Under the pieces are notes generated by a model. That model was not told the origin of the DNA. It was given only the letters and a program-made list of their open reading frames with translations, and ran no database searches. Below, in pieces: positions 35,134 to 43,416 of a stretch of 51,050 bases of DNA. This DNA comes from Bacteroidales bacterium. Lineage in GTDB: Bacteria; Bacteroidota; Bacteroidia; Bacteroidales; UBA932. Position 1 is the stretch's first letter. Each line of letters begins with the position of its first letter. The stretch covers positions 1 to 51,050 of the forward strand of contig JAFSQE010000016.1 of NCBI GenBank assembly GCA_017446775.1, read 5' to 3'. A program made the translations under genes and the position numbers.

Positions 35134-35847
35134 ATGATAAGAATTCCGGCAACGACACAGCAGAATCTGATAATGAGCGGCGGCGAAGCGGCCGTCAATC
35201 CCCCTATCGATAAAGAGACCATAGACGAAGTCCTCCAGGGCAGCACATCTGCCGTACTGGACAAAGAGCAGTCGCTGCGTCTGCTGGATGCAATCGGCAT
35301 CAGCCGCGAAAGGACGCTTATTGTAAACACGATAGACGAAGCCCGGGTTGCGGCCACAGACATCGGTTTCCCAATCAATATGGAGAACATCACCCTTTAC
35401 GAGGGAGATGAAAAACAGGTTATTGAGAACATCACCGACAAAAATACCATGCGGCTGGAGTTCGACCGCCTGATGCGTGCTCCGGGAGCGAAGGGGGTAC
35501 TGATACGTCCGTCTCTGTTTGGCGCAGGCTTCTATTTCGGCATCCGCTACAGAGCCGCTCTGGGGCATCTGGTGGTTTGCGGCACAGTAACCTCGCCAGA
35601 GAGAAAGCCGTCCGGGTTTGTATGCAGCACCCTGCCGGTCACAAAAACAGAAGCATCCGCAATTCTAAGCCGGGTCAGAGGCAGCCAGCAGATAAACGAG
35701 TATATCTTCTCCGACACGTTGAGACGCCTCTCGGCATTGTGTTCATACGCGCCGCAAATAGAAAAGATGGATATCTTCCCTGTGGTGGTAAACGCCCGCA
35801 GCGTGGTCGCCCTGGACGCAAACGTTGCGCTTCGCCAGTCTATTTGA
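35134..35847 (+). CDS. Stand-alone ATP-grasp-like protein related to ADP-forming acyl-CoA synthetase beta domain
   Basis: A protein of 237 residues. Its plan matches the ATP-grasp (beta) part of NDP-forming acetyl/acyl-CoA synthetases: LLDAIGISRER near 50, a DIGFPINMENI strand in the place where family members have GYPVVLK, then a GVLIRPSLFGAGFYFGIRY segment, and the closing MDIFPVVVNARSVVALDANV, which matches the family's ELDINPV.....ALDA pattern. The Lys and Glu normally needed for ATP are not obvious, and the CoA-binding alpha part is absent from this gene and from the window. It may be a degenerate partner subunit or a regulatory protein. Its end overlaps the glnS stop by 8 bp. Confidence 0.6.
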   Translation: MIRIPATTQQNLIMSGGEAAVNPPIDKETIDEVLQGSTSAVLDKEQSLRLLDAIGISRERTLIVNTIDEARVAATDIGFPINMENITLYEGDEKQVIENITDKNTMRLEFDRLMRAPGAKGVLIRPSLFGAGFYFGIRYRAALGHLVVCGTVTSPERKPSGFVCSTLPVTKTEASAILSRVRGSQQINEYIFSDTLRRLSALCSYAPQIEKMDIFPVVVNARSVVALDANVALRQSI

Positions 35848-37504
35848 CCTTGAAAGAATCCCTCAGGCCGGTCGCCTTGTTCCAGGCTCCATTCTTGGGG
35901 TCGTGGTAAAAATATCCCACACGCTCAAACTGTACGGCAATGCCGCTCTTGTCTTCCAACAGGGCCGGCTCTGCATAAGCACTCTTTATCACAAGCGAAT
36001 CGGGATTGAGGTACTGTTTGTAATCCACACCCTCCGGTATTGCACCCATCTGTTCTTCTGTAAACAGGGTGTCGAACAGGCGCGCCTCTATCTGTTTGGC
36101 ATACTGCTGGGATACCCAGTGGATGGTACCCTTTACGCTGCGCCATTCACCTGCTCCCGGCTTTGATGAAGGATCCACTTCGCAGTGAACAACGGTGACA
36201 TTGCCCTGGGCATCTTTCTCGAAAGATACGCACTTGACAATGTAGGTGTATTTCAAGCGCACCTCGCCGTCGGGTTTCAGGCGGAAATACTTCTTGGGAG
36301 CATCCTCCATAAAGTCTTCACGCTCTATATAGAGTTCTTTGGTAAAGGGAACGCGACGTTTCTCGCCCTCGGGATCGGCCGGATTCAGCGGAGCATCGAA
36401 CCACTCAACCTTGCCCTCCTCCCAATTGTCTATCACAAGCTTGATGGGGTCTATAACCGCCATATAGCGGTTCGCACGCTCGTTCAAGTCCTGACGCAGG
36501 CACCACTCCATAAGCGAGAGGTCAATGATATTGTCACGCTTGGCAACACCGACCTTGTCTGCAAACATGCGGATTGATTCGGGCGTGTAACCACGGCGGC
36601 GGATACCGCAGATGGTCGGCATGCGGGGGTCGTCCCACCCCTCTACGTAACCGTTCTTAACAAGTTCAAGAAGCTTGCGTTTGCTCATCACGGTATATGT
36701 CAGGTTCAGGCGGGCGAACTCGTACTGATGGCTGGGGAATATCTCCAGATTCTCGATAAACCAATCGTATAGCGGACGGTGCACATCGAATTCCAGGGTG
36801 CAGATGGAATGGGTGATATGCTCTATGGAGTCGCACTGTCCGTGGGCAAAATCGTACATCGGATAGATGCACCATTTGTTGCCGGTACGGTGGTGTTCTG
36901 CATGGATGATGCGGTACATCAGCGGGTCGCGGAAAAGCATGTTGGGGTGTGCCATGTCTATCTTGGCGCGAAGCACCTTTGCTCCGTCGGGATACTTGCC
37001 CTCTTTCATCTCTTCGAACAGCCTGAGGTTTTCCTCTACGCTGCGGTTGCGCCAGGGGCTCTCCTTGCCGGGTTCTTTCACGGTACCGCGGCCAAGCCGG
37101 ATCTCTTCCTGGGTCTGGTCATCAACATACGCTAGGCCTTTTCTGATAAGCACCTTGGCCCACTCGTAAAGCTGGTCAAAATAGTCCGAAGCATAGAATT
37201 CGTTGGCCCATTCAAAACCCAGCCACTTGATATCCTCCTTTATGGAATCAACATACTCGGTATCTTCCTTTACTGGGTTGGTATCGTCAAAACGGAGGTT
37301 TGTCCGCCCGCCATACTTCTTTGCCAGGCCAAAGTTAAGGCAGATGCTCTTGGCGTGGCCGATATGCAGGTAGCCGTTGGGCTCCGGCGGGAAGCGGGTC
37401 ATTATAGCTTTATGCTTGCCGCTGGACAGGTCGGCCTCGATTATGTCTTCAAGAAAGTTATTGGGGCGTTGTTCAAGTGTTGCACCTTTTGAATTCTCTT
37501 CCAT
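35840..37504 (-). CDS. glnS: Glutaminyl-tRNA synthetase
   Basis: A protein of 554 residues, normal GlnRS length. Class I motifs: PPEPNGYLHIGHAKS (HIGH at 47-50), and VMSKR for KMSKS; the two-barrel anticodon domain follows. The ATG at 37504 is chosen because the longer frame (30 more residues) runs through the -7 element at 37528-37535. Single-gene unit, convergent with the ATP-grasp-like gene. Confidence 0.96.
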   Translation of the reverse strand: MEENSKGATLEQRPNNFLEDIIEADLSSGKHKAIMTRFPPEPNGYLHIGHAKSICLNFGLAKKYGGRTNLRFDDTNPVKEDTEYVDSIKEDIKWLGFEWANEFYASDYFDQLYEWAKVLIRKGLAYVDDQTQEEIRLGRGTVKEPGKESPWRNRSVEENLRLFEEMKEGKYPDGAKVLRAKIDMAHPNMLFRDPLMYRIIHAEHHRTGNKWCIYPMYDFAHGQCDSIEHITHSICTLEFDVHRPLYDWFIENLEIFPSHQYEFARLNLTYTVMSKRKLLELVKNGYVEGWDDPRMPTICGIRRRGYTPESIRMFADKVGVAKRDNIIDLSLMEWCLRQDLNERANRYMAVIDPIKLVIDNWEEGKVEWFDAPLNPADPEGEKRRVPFTKELYIEREDFMEDAPKKYFRLKPDGEVRLKYTYIVKCVSFEKDAQGNVTVVHCEVDPSSKPGAGEWRSVKGTIHWVSQQYAKQIEARLFDTLFTEEQMGAIPEGVDYKQYLNPDSLVIKSAYAEPALLEDKSGIAVQFERVGYFYHDPKNGAWNKATGLRDSFKVK

Positions 37505-37524
37505 AGCAGATGTTTGTTTCAGGT

Positions 37525-37555
37525 TTGCAAAAATACTAAAAACAGGATAATTTTG
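37525..37555 (+). promoter_or_regulatory. Promoter for yicC
   Basis: TTG at 37525-37527, 20 nt, TAATTTTG at 37548-37555. It shares the 76-bp divergent region with the glnS element, which lies inside its spacer. Confidence 0.55.
37528..37535 (-). promoter_or_regulatory. -7 element for glnS
   Basis: Minus-strand TATTTTTG, 23 nt before the chosen start. Confidence 0.55.
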
Positions 37556-37580
37556 CCACCAGAAAGCAAAAAAAGCCAAC

Positions 37581-38471
37581 ATGCTCAAATCCATGACGGG
37601 CTACGGCAAGTCCGAGGCCACAATCAACGACGTTAAGTATATCGTAGAGATACGTTCTCTCAATTCCAAGACTGCCGATATAACCCTCAAGACATCGCTC
37701 ATCCCGCGCGAGAAGGAGATGGAGGTGCGTCAGCTGATAGCGTCACGCCTTAACCGCGGAACCATAGACCTGTTTATCACCACAGAGAAGGGGGCAGCAG
37801 GCGCCTGCTCCTCTACCCTTAACAAGAGCACTTTCAACTCTTATCTTGGCCAGATAAACGATGCCCTGAAGGATACCGGCTGGCGCGCGGCTCTCGACGG
37901 CCCCTCCAGTGCCGCAATTGTTGCAGGCGTACTCCGCATGAACGATGTGTTCGAAACAGCACGCGAGGACTTCTCCGGCGAGGGGTGGACGCTGCTTTAC
38001 GGTGCGATTCAGGAGGCTGTGGAGCACCTCGACAGTTTCCGCGCCACAGAAGGGGCGACCCTCAGACGGGACGTGCTGGCCAATCTGGAAAAGATAGAGA
38101 GCTTTATCCCGATGGTAGAGGGTTTTGAGGCAGAGCGCGTCGCAGCAGTGCGCGAACGCATAGATACACGTATGTCAGAGCTCAAGTTGCAGGTAGACAG
38201 CAACCGCCTGGAGCAGGAGATAATCTTCTACATAGACAAGCTCGACATCAACGAAGAGAAGGTGCGCCTGCGCCAGCATTGCCGTTATTTCCGCGAGACC
38301 CTTGATGGCGATCAGTTCCCCGGCAAGAAGCTGGGCTTCATCGCGCAGGAGATGGGGCGAGAGATCAACACCCTTGGCAGTAAGGCCAACCACGCAGAAA
38401 TCCAGAAGATAGTGGTAAAGATGAAGGCAGAGCTGGAGAAGATCAAAGAACAATCGATGAATATCCTGTAA
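37581..38471 (+). CDS. YicC family endoribonuclease-like protein
   Basis: A protein of 296 residues. The opening LKSMTGYGKSEA, the segment SLNSKTADIT and the C-terminal GRKLGF-like (GKKLGFIAQEMGREINTLGSKA) block define YicC. Escherichia coli YicC is reported as an RNase that affects RyhB turnover; activity here is inferred. It is followed after 3 bp by the nitroreductase. Confidence 0.93.
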   Translation: MLKSMTGYGKSEATINDVKYIVEIRSLNSKTADITLKTSLIPREKEMEVRQLIASRLNRGTIDLFITTEKGAAGACSSTLNKSTFNSYLGQINDALKDTGWRAALDGPSSAAIVAGVLRMNDVFETAREDFSGEGWTLLYGAIQEAVEHLDSFRATEGATLRRDVLANLEKIESFIPMVEGFEAERVAAVRERIDTRMSELKLQVDSNRLEQEIIFYIDKLDINEEKVRLRQHCRYFRETLDGDQFPGKKLGFIAQEMGREINTLGSKANHAEIQKIVVKMKAELEKIKEQSMNIL

Positions 38472-38474
38472 GAG

Positions 38475-39053
38475 ATGCAAACGATACAACTCCCCGCAGC
38501 GCACCGCACAGGCGGAATGCCCATGATGGAGGCTCTTGCTGCCCGCCGCAGTTCGCGCGATTTCGACTCCGGCCGCGACCTGGACCTTCAGATGCTATCC
38601 GACCTGCTTTGGGCTGCTTGGGGCATCAACCGCACCAAAGGGCGCACCGCACCCTCCTCACACAACCGGCAGGAGATATCGCTCTACGTCTTCTTAAAAA
38701 GCGGAGTATATCGCTACGACCCGGTAGCTCACGCGCTGGAGCAGTTGTTTGAAGAGGATATGCGCGCTGCAACCGGCACACAACCGTTCGTGGGACAAGC
38801 ACCCGTAGAGATCGCCCTGGTCAGCGACACCACAAAGATTATCGGCAAGACGCCGCAGGGGGTAATTGAATCCACATATGCCGATACCGGCTTCATCTGC
38901 CAGAATATCTACCTGTTCTGTGCATCAGAACATCTGGCCACGGTAGCCCGGGCGCTGGTTCCGAAAGAAGAGCTTGCCGCACGTCTCGCCCTGCCCGAAG
39001 GGCATATCATCACACTGGTCCAGACAGTGGGGTATCCCGCGAATCACGATTAA
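38475..39053 (+). CDS. Nitroreductase-family (SagB/ThcOx-like) oxidoreductase
   Basis: A protein of 192 residues with the FMN-binding nitroreductase plan: RRSSRDFD near residue 25, LLWAAWGINR, and the C-terminal TGFICQNIYLFCA and LVQTVGYP. No signal peptide visible. Substrate and donor unknown; other members reduce nitro groups or flavins. It lies 3 bp downstream of yicC. Confidence 0.88.
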   Translation: MQTIQLPAAHRTGGMPMMEALAARRSSRDFDSGRDLDLQMLSDLLWAAWGINRTKGRTAPSSHNRQEISLYVFLKSGVYRYDPVAHALEQLFEEDMRAATGTQPFVGQAPVEIALVSDTTKIIGKTPQGVIESTYADTGFICQNIYLFCASEHLATVARALVPKEELAARLALPEGHIITLVQTVGYPANHD

Positions 39054-39096
39054 AGGCCCGTGGCACACATTCACCTGTCACTCAATACATTACAAC

Positions 39097-39128
39097 ATGT
39101 TGCTTGTATAAAAACGCGCAAGCAACAT
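39097..39128. terminator. Hairpin between the nitroreductase and recQ genes
   Basis: Perfect 10-bp arms (ATGTTGCTTG and complement) with a 12-nt loop (39107-39118), centred in the 118-bp gap between convergent genes. No T-run follows on either strand, so it may be a weak bidirectional terminator or a processing hairpin. Confidence 0.5.
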
Positions 39129-39171
39129 CTGGGAAAAGGCTGGGATTCAGATAGTTAAGCACCACCGGGCA

Positions 39172-40884
39172 TTATCTTTTGGAAAGGCAGAAATCACACA
39201 CGCCACACGGGGCACTCCTCTGGCCAAAATACTCCAGCAGCATCTGGCTGCGGCATCGGTCTTCCCTGCTCACATAATTTACCATCGCCTCGTGACGCTT
39301 TGCGCTGCGCTCTACACGGGCATCATACTCTGCCTTGTCCAGACGCAGGTTTTCCGGATACAGCCGTTCGGTTGCAAGATAGAGCACGGGCGATTTCACC
39401 TTGGGAATATATCTTATCACGCCTCGGGCTGACAGGAATTTGAGCTTACGTTCCACCGCCAGCACAGAATACTTGCCGACGGCGGCTATTCGCTCTTCAT
39501 CAATCGTGACATATCCGCTGAAGAGGCCTTCGTACATCCGCATCAAAACCTTCAGGAAGGTATCCGTCTCGGGACTGCCCAACTGGATTCCGTAAAGCTC
39601 GTCGCGCGACATCGTAACAGATATTTTCGACGGGATGTCCAACTCTTCCGTAAGTGTCCAGTAGCCCGACATCTCAATGTATTTTATCGCATAATAAGCC
39701 TTGGATGCCTGTAGTTTATACTGTTTTGCAAATGCCGGCAGGTCAAACTTATACCCCTTTTCCTTGCCGGTTTCATAGGGAATCTTAAGATAATTATGAA
39801 CCTTCTGATAGATATCTTTTATGAATTCCAGCGGAGGATAGGTAGTCTGCAGTATCAGCGCAAGACGCTTGCTGTCGGTAGCATTCCAGACCAGCAGTGC
39901 ATAGGCCTTCTTGCCATCGCGGCCTGCACGACCAGCCTCCTGGAAGTACGCCTCCGGCGACTGCGGCATATCGTAATGACACACAAAACGGACATCTCCC
40001 TTGTCTATGCCCATGCCGAAAGCGTTTGTAGATACGATCACCCTCTTCTCCCCTCTTTTCCACTCATCCTGAACCGCAGCGCGCACCTTGGCGTTCATGC
40101 CGGCATGATAGGCAGCCGCATCCACACCCTGACTCATCAGAAAAGCAGTCACCTCCTCTGCCGTGCGACGTCTGGAGACATACACTATGCCTGAACCCTG
40201 CACGCCGTTACACACTTTGAGCAGCTGCCCCAGCTTGTCCTCGCACTTGCGCACGCTGTAAGAGAGATTGGGACGCTCAAAGCCGCTGACAAGCAGATTC
40301 TGCTTTTCGAACCCGAGACGGACCATGATATCCTCTGCGACATCGCGGGTGGCGGTAGCGGTCAGGGCTATTACGGGCACTTTTTGTGGGAATGCACTGC
40401 CGGCAATCTTGCTGCGCACCTCGCTTATCATCAGGTATTCGGGGCGGAAGTCATAACCCCACTGAGAAATACAATGCGCCTCGTCGACCACCAGATAGTT
40501 GATGTTCATCTTTGCAGCGCGTGCAAGAAACAGGTCGGTGCGAAGCCGTTCAGGGGATACGTACAGAAACTTGTAATCGCCGTATACCGCATTGTCCAGG
40601 GTGGCGTCAATCTCGCGATAGCTCATACCGGCGCATACCAGCAGCGCAGGAATCCCCCGCCTGCGAAGGTTCTCCACCTGGTCTTTCATCAATGCAATCA
40701 GGGGTGACACCACAATGCAGATCCCCTCCTTCATCATCGCCGGAAGCTGGAAACAGATGCTCTTTCCGCCTCCAGTAGGCATCAGGGCCAGAACATCCCG
40801 TCCAGCCAGAGCTTCGGAGATAATCTCCTCCTGCTTTGGCCTGAAAGCGTCATAACCCCAGTATTTCTTAAGCGTCGCCAGCAT
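39172..40884 (-). CDS. recQ: RecQ-family ATP-dependent DNA helicase
   Basis: A protein of 570 residues. Walker A PTGGGKSICFQLP, DEAH box VDEAHCISQWGYDF and the late GRAGRDG give a RecQ core in the first 340 residues. The usual zinc-binding Cys group sits at the very C-terminus (CRSQMLLEYF, CGVCDFC), with about 170 residues of helical, winged-helix-like sequence inserted between, and the HRDC domain is missing. This is an alternative RecQ layout. A full promoter (TTG, 19 nt, TACCTTTG) lies 5 nt before the start. Confidence 0.93.
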   Translation of the reverse strand: MLATLKKYWGYDAFRPKQEEIISEALAGRDVLALMPTGGGKSICFQLPAMMKEGICIVVSPLIALMKDQVENLRRRGIPALLVCAGMSYREIDATLDNAVYGDYKFLYVSPERLRTDLFLARAAKMNINYLVVDEAHCISQWGYDFRPEYLMISEVRSKIAGSAFPQKVPVIALTATATRDVAEDIMVRLGFEKQNLLVSGFERPNLSYSVRKCEDKLGQLLKVCNGVQGSGIVYVSRRRTAEEVTAFLMSQGVDAAAYHAGMNAKVRAAVQDEWKRGEKRVIVSTNAFGMGIDKGDVRFVCHYDMPQSPEAYFQEAGRAGRDGKKAYALLVWNATDSKRLALILQTTYPPLEFIKDIYQKVHNYLKIPYETGKEKGYKFDLPAFAKQYKLQASKAYYAIKYIEMSGYWTLTEELDIPSKISVTMSRDELYGIQLGSPETDTFLKVLMRMYEGLFSGYVTIDEERIAAVGKYSVLAVERKLKFLSARGVIRYIPKVKSPVLYLATERLYPENLRLDKAEYDARVERSAKRHEAMVNYVSREDRCRSQMLLEYFGQRSAPCGVCDFCLSKR

Positions 40885-40889
40885 GAAAT

Positions 40890-40919
40890 CAAAGGTAGTA
40901 TATTTTGAACTAGAAACAA
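40890..40919 (-). promoter_or_regulatory. Promoter of recQ
   Basis: Minus-strand TTG (40917-40919), exactly 19 nt, TACCTTTG (40890-40897); 5 nt to the start. The TTG overlaps the end of the pckA terminator stem. Confidence 0.75.
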
Positions 40920-40952
40920 TAAAACCACCCTGACGGCAGGATGGTTTTATTG
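40917..40952 (-). terminator. Terminator of pckA
   Basis: Arms of 16 bp with 15 matches (40917-40932 and 40937-40952, ends AATAAAACC and GGTTTTATT) and a 4-nt loop. On the minus strand it is followed by TTTC after a TTTTATTG run. It lies 25 nt after the pckA stop. Confidence 0.85.
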
Positions 40953-40977
40953 ATGACTCTATTAACGAGTGTACTCG

Positions 40978-42591
40978 CTACAGCTGGGGGCCGGCTGCGA
41001 CGAGGGCCTTGCCTGCGTCGTTGCCTTCGTATTTGTGGAAGTTCTTGATAAAGCGGCCTGCGAGGTCCTTTGCTTTCTCTTCCCATGTCTTGGGGTCTGC
41101 ATAGGTGTCGCGAGGGTCAAGGATTGCAGGGTTGACGTTAGGCAGTGCGGTGGGCACTTCAAAGTCAAAGAACGGGATCTTCTTGGTGTCTGCCTTGAGG
41201 ATGCTGCCGTCAAGGATTGCATCAATGATACCGCGGGTATCGGGGATGCTGATGCGCTTGCCGGTACCGTTCCAGCCCGTGTTCACCAGATAAGCCTTGG
41301 CACCGCTCTTTTCCATCTTCTTGACCAGTTCCTCTGCATATTTTGTAGGATGCAGCTCCAGGAAAGCCTGGCCGAAGCAAGCACTGAAGGTCGGGGTCGG
41401 CTCTGTGATGCCGCGCTCTGTACCTGCCAGCTTAGCGGTGAAGCCGGAGAGGAAGTAGTACTTGGTCTGCTCCGGAGTCAGGATAGATACGGGAGGCAGC
41501 ACGCCGAATGCATCGGCGCTAAGGAAGATTACGTTCTTTGCCTCGGGACCTGCGCTGATGCCGTTCACCTTCTTGGCAATCTTCTCTATATGCTCTATCG
41601 GATAGCTTACGCGGGTATTCTCGGTAACGCTCTTGTCAGCGAAATCGATCTTGCCCTTTGCATCAACGGTGACGTTCTCCAACAGTGCATCACGCTTGAT
41701 GGCGTTGTAGATATCAGGCTCGTTCTCTTTGCTCAGGTTGATAACCTTTGCATAGCAGCCGCCCTCGAAGTTGAAGACGCCCTCGTCGTCCCAGCCGTGC
41801 TCGTCGTCGCCGATAAGCAGACGTTTGGGGTCGGTAGAAAGGGTGGTCTTGCCGGTACCGGAGAGGCCGAAGAAGATGGCGGTATTCTTACCCTCCATGT
41901 CGGTGTTGGCAGAGCAGTGCATAGAAGCGATGCCCTGCAGCGGGAGGTAGTAGTTCATCATAGAGAACATACCCTTCTTCATCTCGCCGCCGTACCAGGT
42001 GTTGATGATGCACTGTTCGCGGGAGGTTGTATTGAAAGCCACGCATGTCTCGCTGTTAAGGCCAAGCTCCTTATAGTTATCCACCTTAGCCTTTGAAGCG
42101 TTGTAAATCACAAAGTTGGGTTCAAAATTCTCAAGCTCCTGCTCCGTGGGCTGGATAAACATGTTCTTTACAAAGTGTGCCTGCCATGCAACCTCCACGA
42201 TAAAGCGCACGCGCAGGCGTGTAGCCTCGTTTGCGCCGCAGAACGCGTCCATCACATAAAGATTCTTGTTGCAGAGTTCCTTTATGGTGATCTCCTTGAC
42301 CTTTGCCCAAACCTCCTCGCTCATCGGGTGGTTGTCGTTCTTGTACTCGTCGCTGGTCCACCAAACCTTATCCTTGCTCTGGGCGTCCAGAACGATGTAT
42401 TTGTCTTTGGGCGAGCGGCCGGTGTAGATACCGGTCATAACATTTACCGCACCCAGTTCGGTGACTACGCCCTTGTCGAAGCCTTCAAGCCCGGCTTTGG
42501 TCTCCTCTGCGAAAAGATACTCGTAAGAGGGGTTGTGTGCTATCACGGTAGAGCCCGTGATGCCATACTTTGTAAGATCTATCTGTGCCAT
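40978..42591 (-). CDS. pckA: Phosphoenolpyruvate carboxykinase (ATP)
   Basis: A protein of 537 residues, ATP-type PEPCK length. It interconverts oxaloacetate and PEP; in Bacteroidota fermenting to succinate it usually fixes CO2 in the carboxylating direction. Motifs: GRSPKDKYI near residue 58, the P-loop [11 protein letters not shown], and the neighbouring LIGDDEHGW. Single-gene unit with a terminator at 40917-40952 and a 12-bp palindrome in its leader. Confidence 0.97.
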   Translation of the reverse strand: MAQIDLTKYGITGSTVIAHNPSYEYLFAEETKAGLEGFDKGVVTELGAVNVMTGIYTGRSPKDKYIVLDAQSKDKVWWTSDEYKNDNHPMSEEVWAKVKEITIKELCNKNLYVMDAFCGANEATRLRVRFIVEVAWQAHFVKNMFIQPTEQELENFEPNFVIYNASKAKVDNYKELGLNSETCVAFNTTSREQCIINTWYGGEMKKGMFSMMNYYLPLQGIASMHCSANTDMEGKNTAIFFGLSGTGKTTLSTDPKRLLIGDDEHGWDDEGVFNFEGGCYAKVINLSKENEPDIYNAIKRDALLENVTVDAKGKIDFADKSVTENTRVSYPIEHIEKIAKKVNGISAGPEAKNVIFLSADAFGVLPPVSILTPEQTKYYFLSGFTAKLAGTERGITEPTPTFSACFGQAFLELHPTKYAEELVKKMEKSGAKAYLVNTGWNGTGKRISIPDTRGIIDAILDGSILKADTKKIPFFDFEVPTALPNVNPAILDPRDTYADPKTWEEKAKDLAGRFIKNFHKYEGNDAGKALVAAGPQL

Positions 42592-42614
42592 ATTGTGTAT
42601 ATTTTATTTAATTT

Positions 42615-42626
42615 TCAGCATGCTGA
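42615..42626. promoter_or_regulatory. Perfect palindrome in the pckA leader
   Basis: TCAGCATGCTGA, a 12-bp palindrome lying 10 nt downstream of the likely -7 element and 23 nt before the start. Possible operator or leader hairpin; nothing more can be said. Confidence 0.3.
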
Positions 42627-42635
42627 TTCATCTTG

Positions 42636-42643
42636 CGAAAATA
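42636..42643 (-). promoter_or_regulatory. Possible -7 element for pckA
   Basis: Minus-strand TATTTTCG, one base off consensus, 44 nt before the start codon. Confidence 0.35.
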
Positions 42644-42690
42644 CGTAAAAAATCTTTTCGCAAAACACCTGAATGCAATAAAAAAGCCAA

Positions 42691-43416
42691 TTATTTTCGA
42701 CTGCCAAAATCCGCCAAAGCGGCAGGTGTGCCAAGGTCCTGAATCTGCAAAGAGGGAAACTCCACCGCCTCTATGCGACGACGGGTGCAGGCATCCAGAT
42801 AAAAATCGATGATGGAGAATTTTTCCGGATAACTATCCATAAGCGGAAGCAGGCTGCGGGAGAAGATATGGATACCGGAGAACGCCCTCTTTTTGCACCC
42901 GTCCACGTTCAGCCCCTCGATGTGCGTCTTTACCTCTCCGGTGGATACATTGGTCCACCCAACCAGCAGGTCATCGTCGTTGAAGAGGAGATAACGGCTG
43001 GTTTTGCGTTCGCTTACGAGCAGCGTTGCATCGGCATCAGAGGCCAGCGACCGCCCCACGAACCACGGAATATCCAGATTGGAGACGATATCCACGTTGT
43101 GGATAAGAAACTTCTCTTCCGATTCCAGCAAAGGCGCGGCGTGTTTTACCGCACCACCGGTATCGCGGAGCAAATCCCGCTCGTCCGAAATAGATATATC
43201 CAGCCCGAAGTTATCGTGACGCTTGAGAAAATCGATTATCTTATCGCCGAAATGATGGACGTTTACCACAAAAGTGTCGAATCCGGCACAGGATAGATTG
43301 CGCAGGGTGCGCTCCAGCATGGTGACACCTGCCACTTTGACAAGCGCTTTTGGCCTGTCGTCTGTCAGCGGACGGAGCCGGCTGCCAAGGCCTGCGGCAA
43401 GTATCAGCGCTTTCAT
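42691..43416 (-). CDS. Sugar-1-phosphate nucleotidyltransferase (MurU-like)
   Basis: A protein of 241 residues. The nucleotide-binding opening LAAGLGSRLRPLTDDRPKAL and the Asp in HNVDIVS are those of GT-A nucleotidyltransferases. Paired with an AmgK-like kinase whose stop overlaps its start (ATGA), it is best read as MurNAc-1-phosphate uridylyltransferase (MurU), which makes UDP-MurNAc from recycled wall sugar. Other hexose-1-phosphate substrates are possible. Confidence 0.82.
   Translation of the reverse strand: MKALILAAGLGSRLRPLTDDRPKALVKVAGVTMLERTLRNLSCAGFDTFVVNVHHFGDKIIDFLKRHDNFGLDISISDERDLLRDTGGAVKHAAPLLESEEKFLIHNVDIVSNLDIPWFVGRSLASDADATLLVSERKTSRYLLFNDDDLLVGWTNVSTGEVKTHIEGLNVDGCKKRAFSGIHIFSRSLLPLMDSYPEKFSIIDFYLDACTRRRIEAVEFPSLQIQDLGTPAALADFGSRK

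Noticed and set aside
40969-42096. A 375-codon plus-strand frame opposite pckA, and similar frames opposite cstA (433-1497) and the M16 gene (18543-19403)
   Set aside because: All lie entirely within genes with conserved catalytic motifs; none has a promoter or a plausible protein signature.
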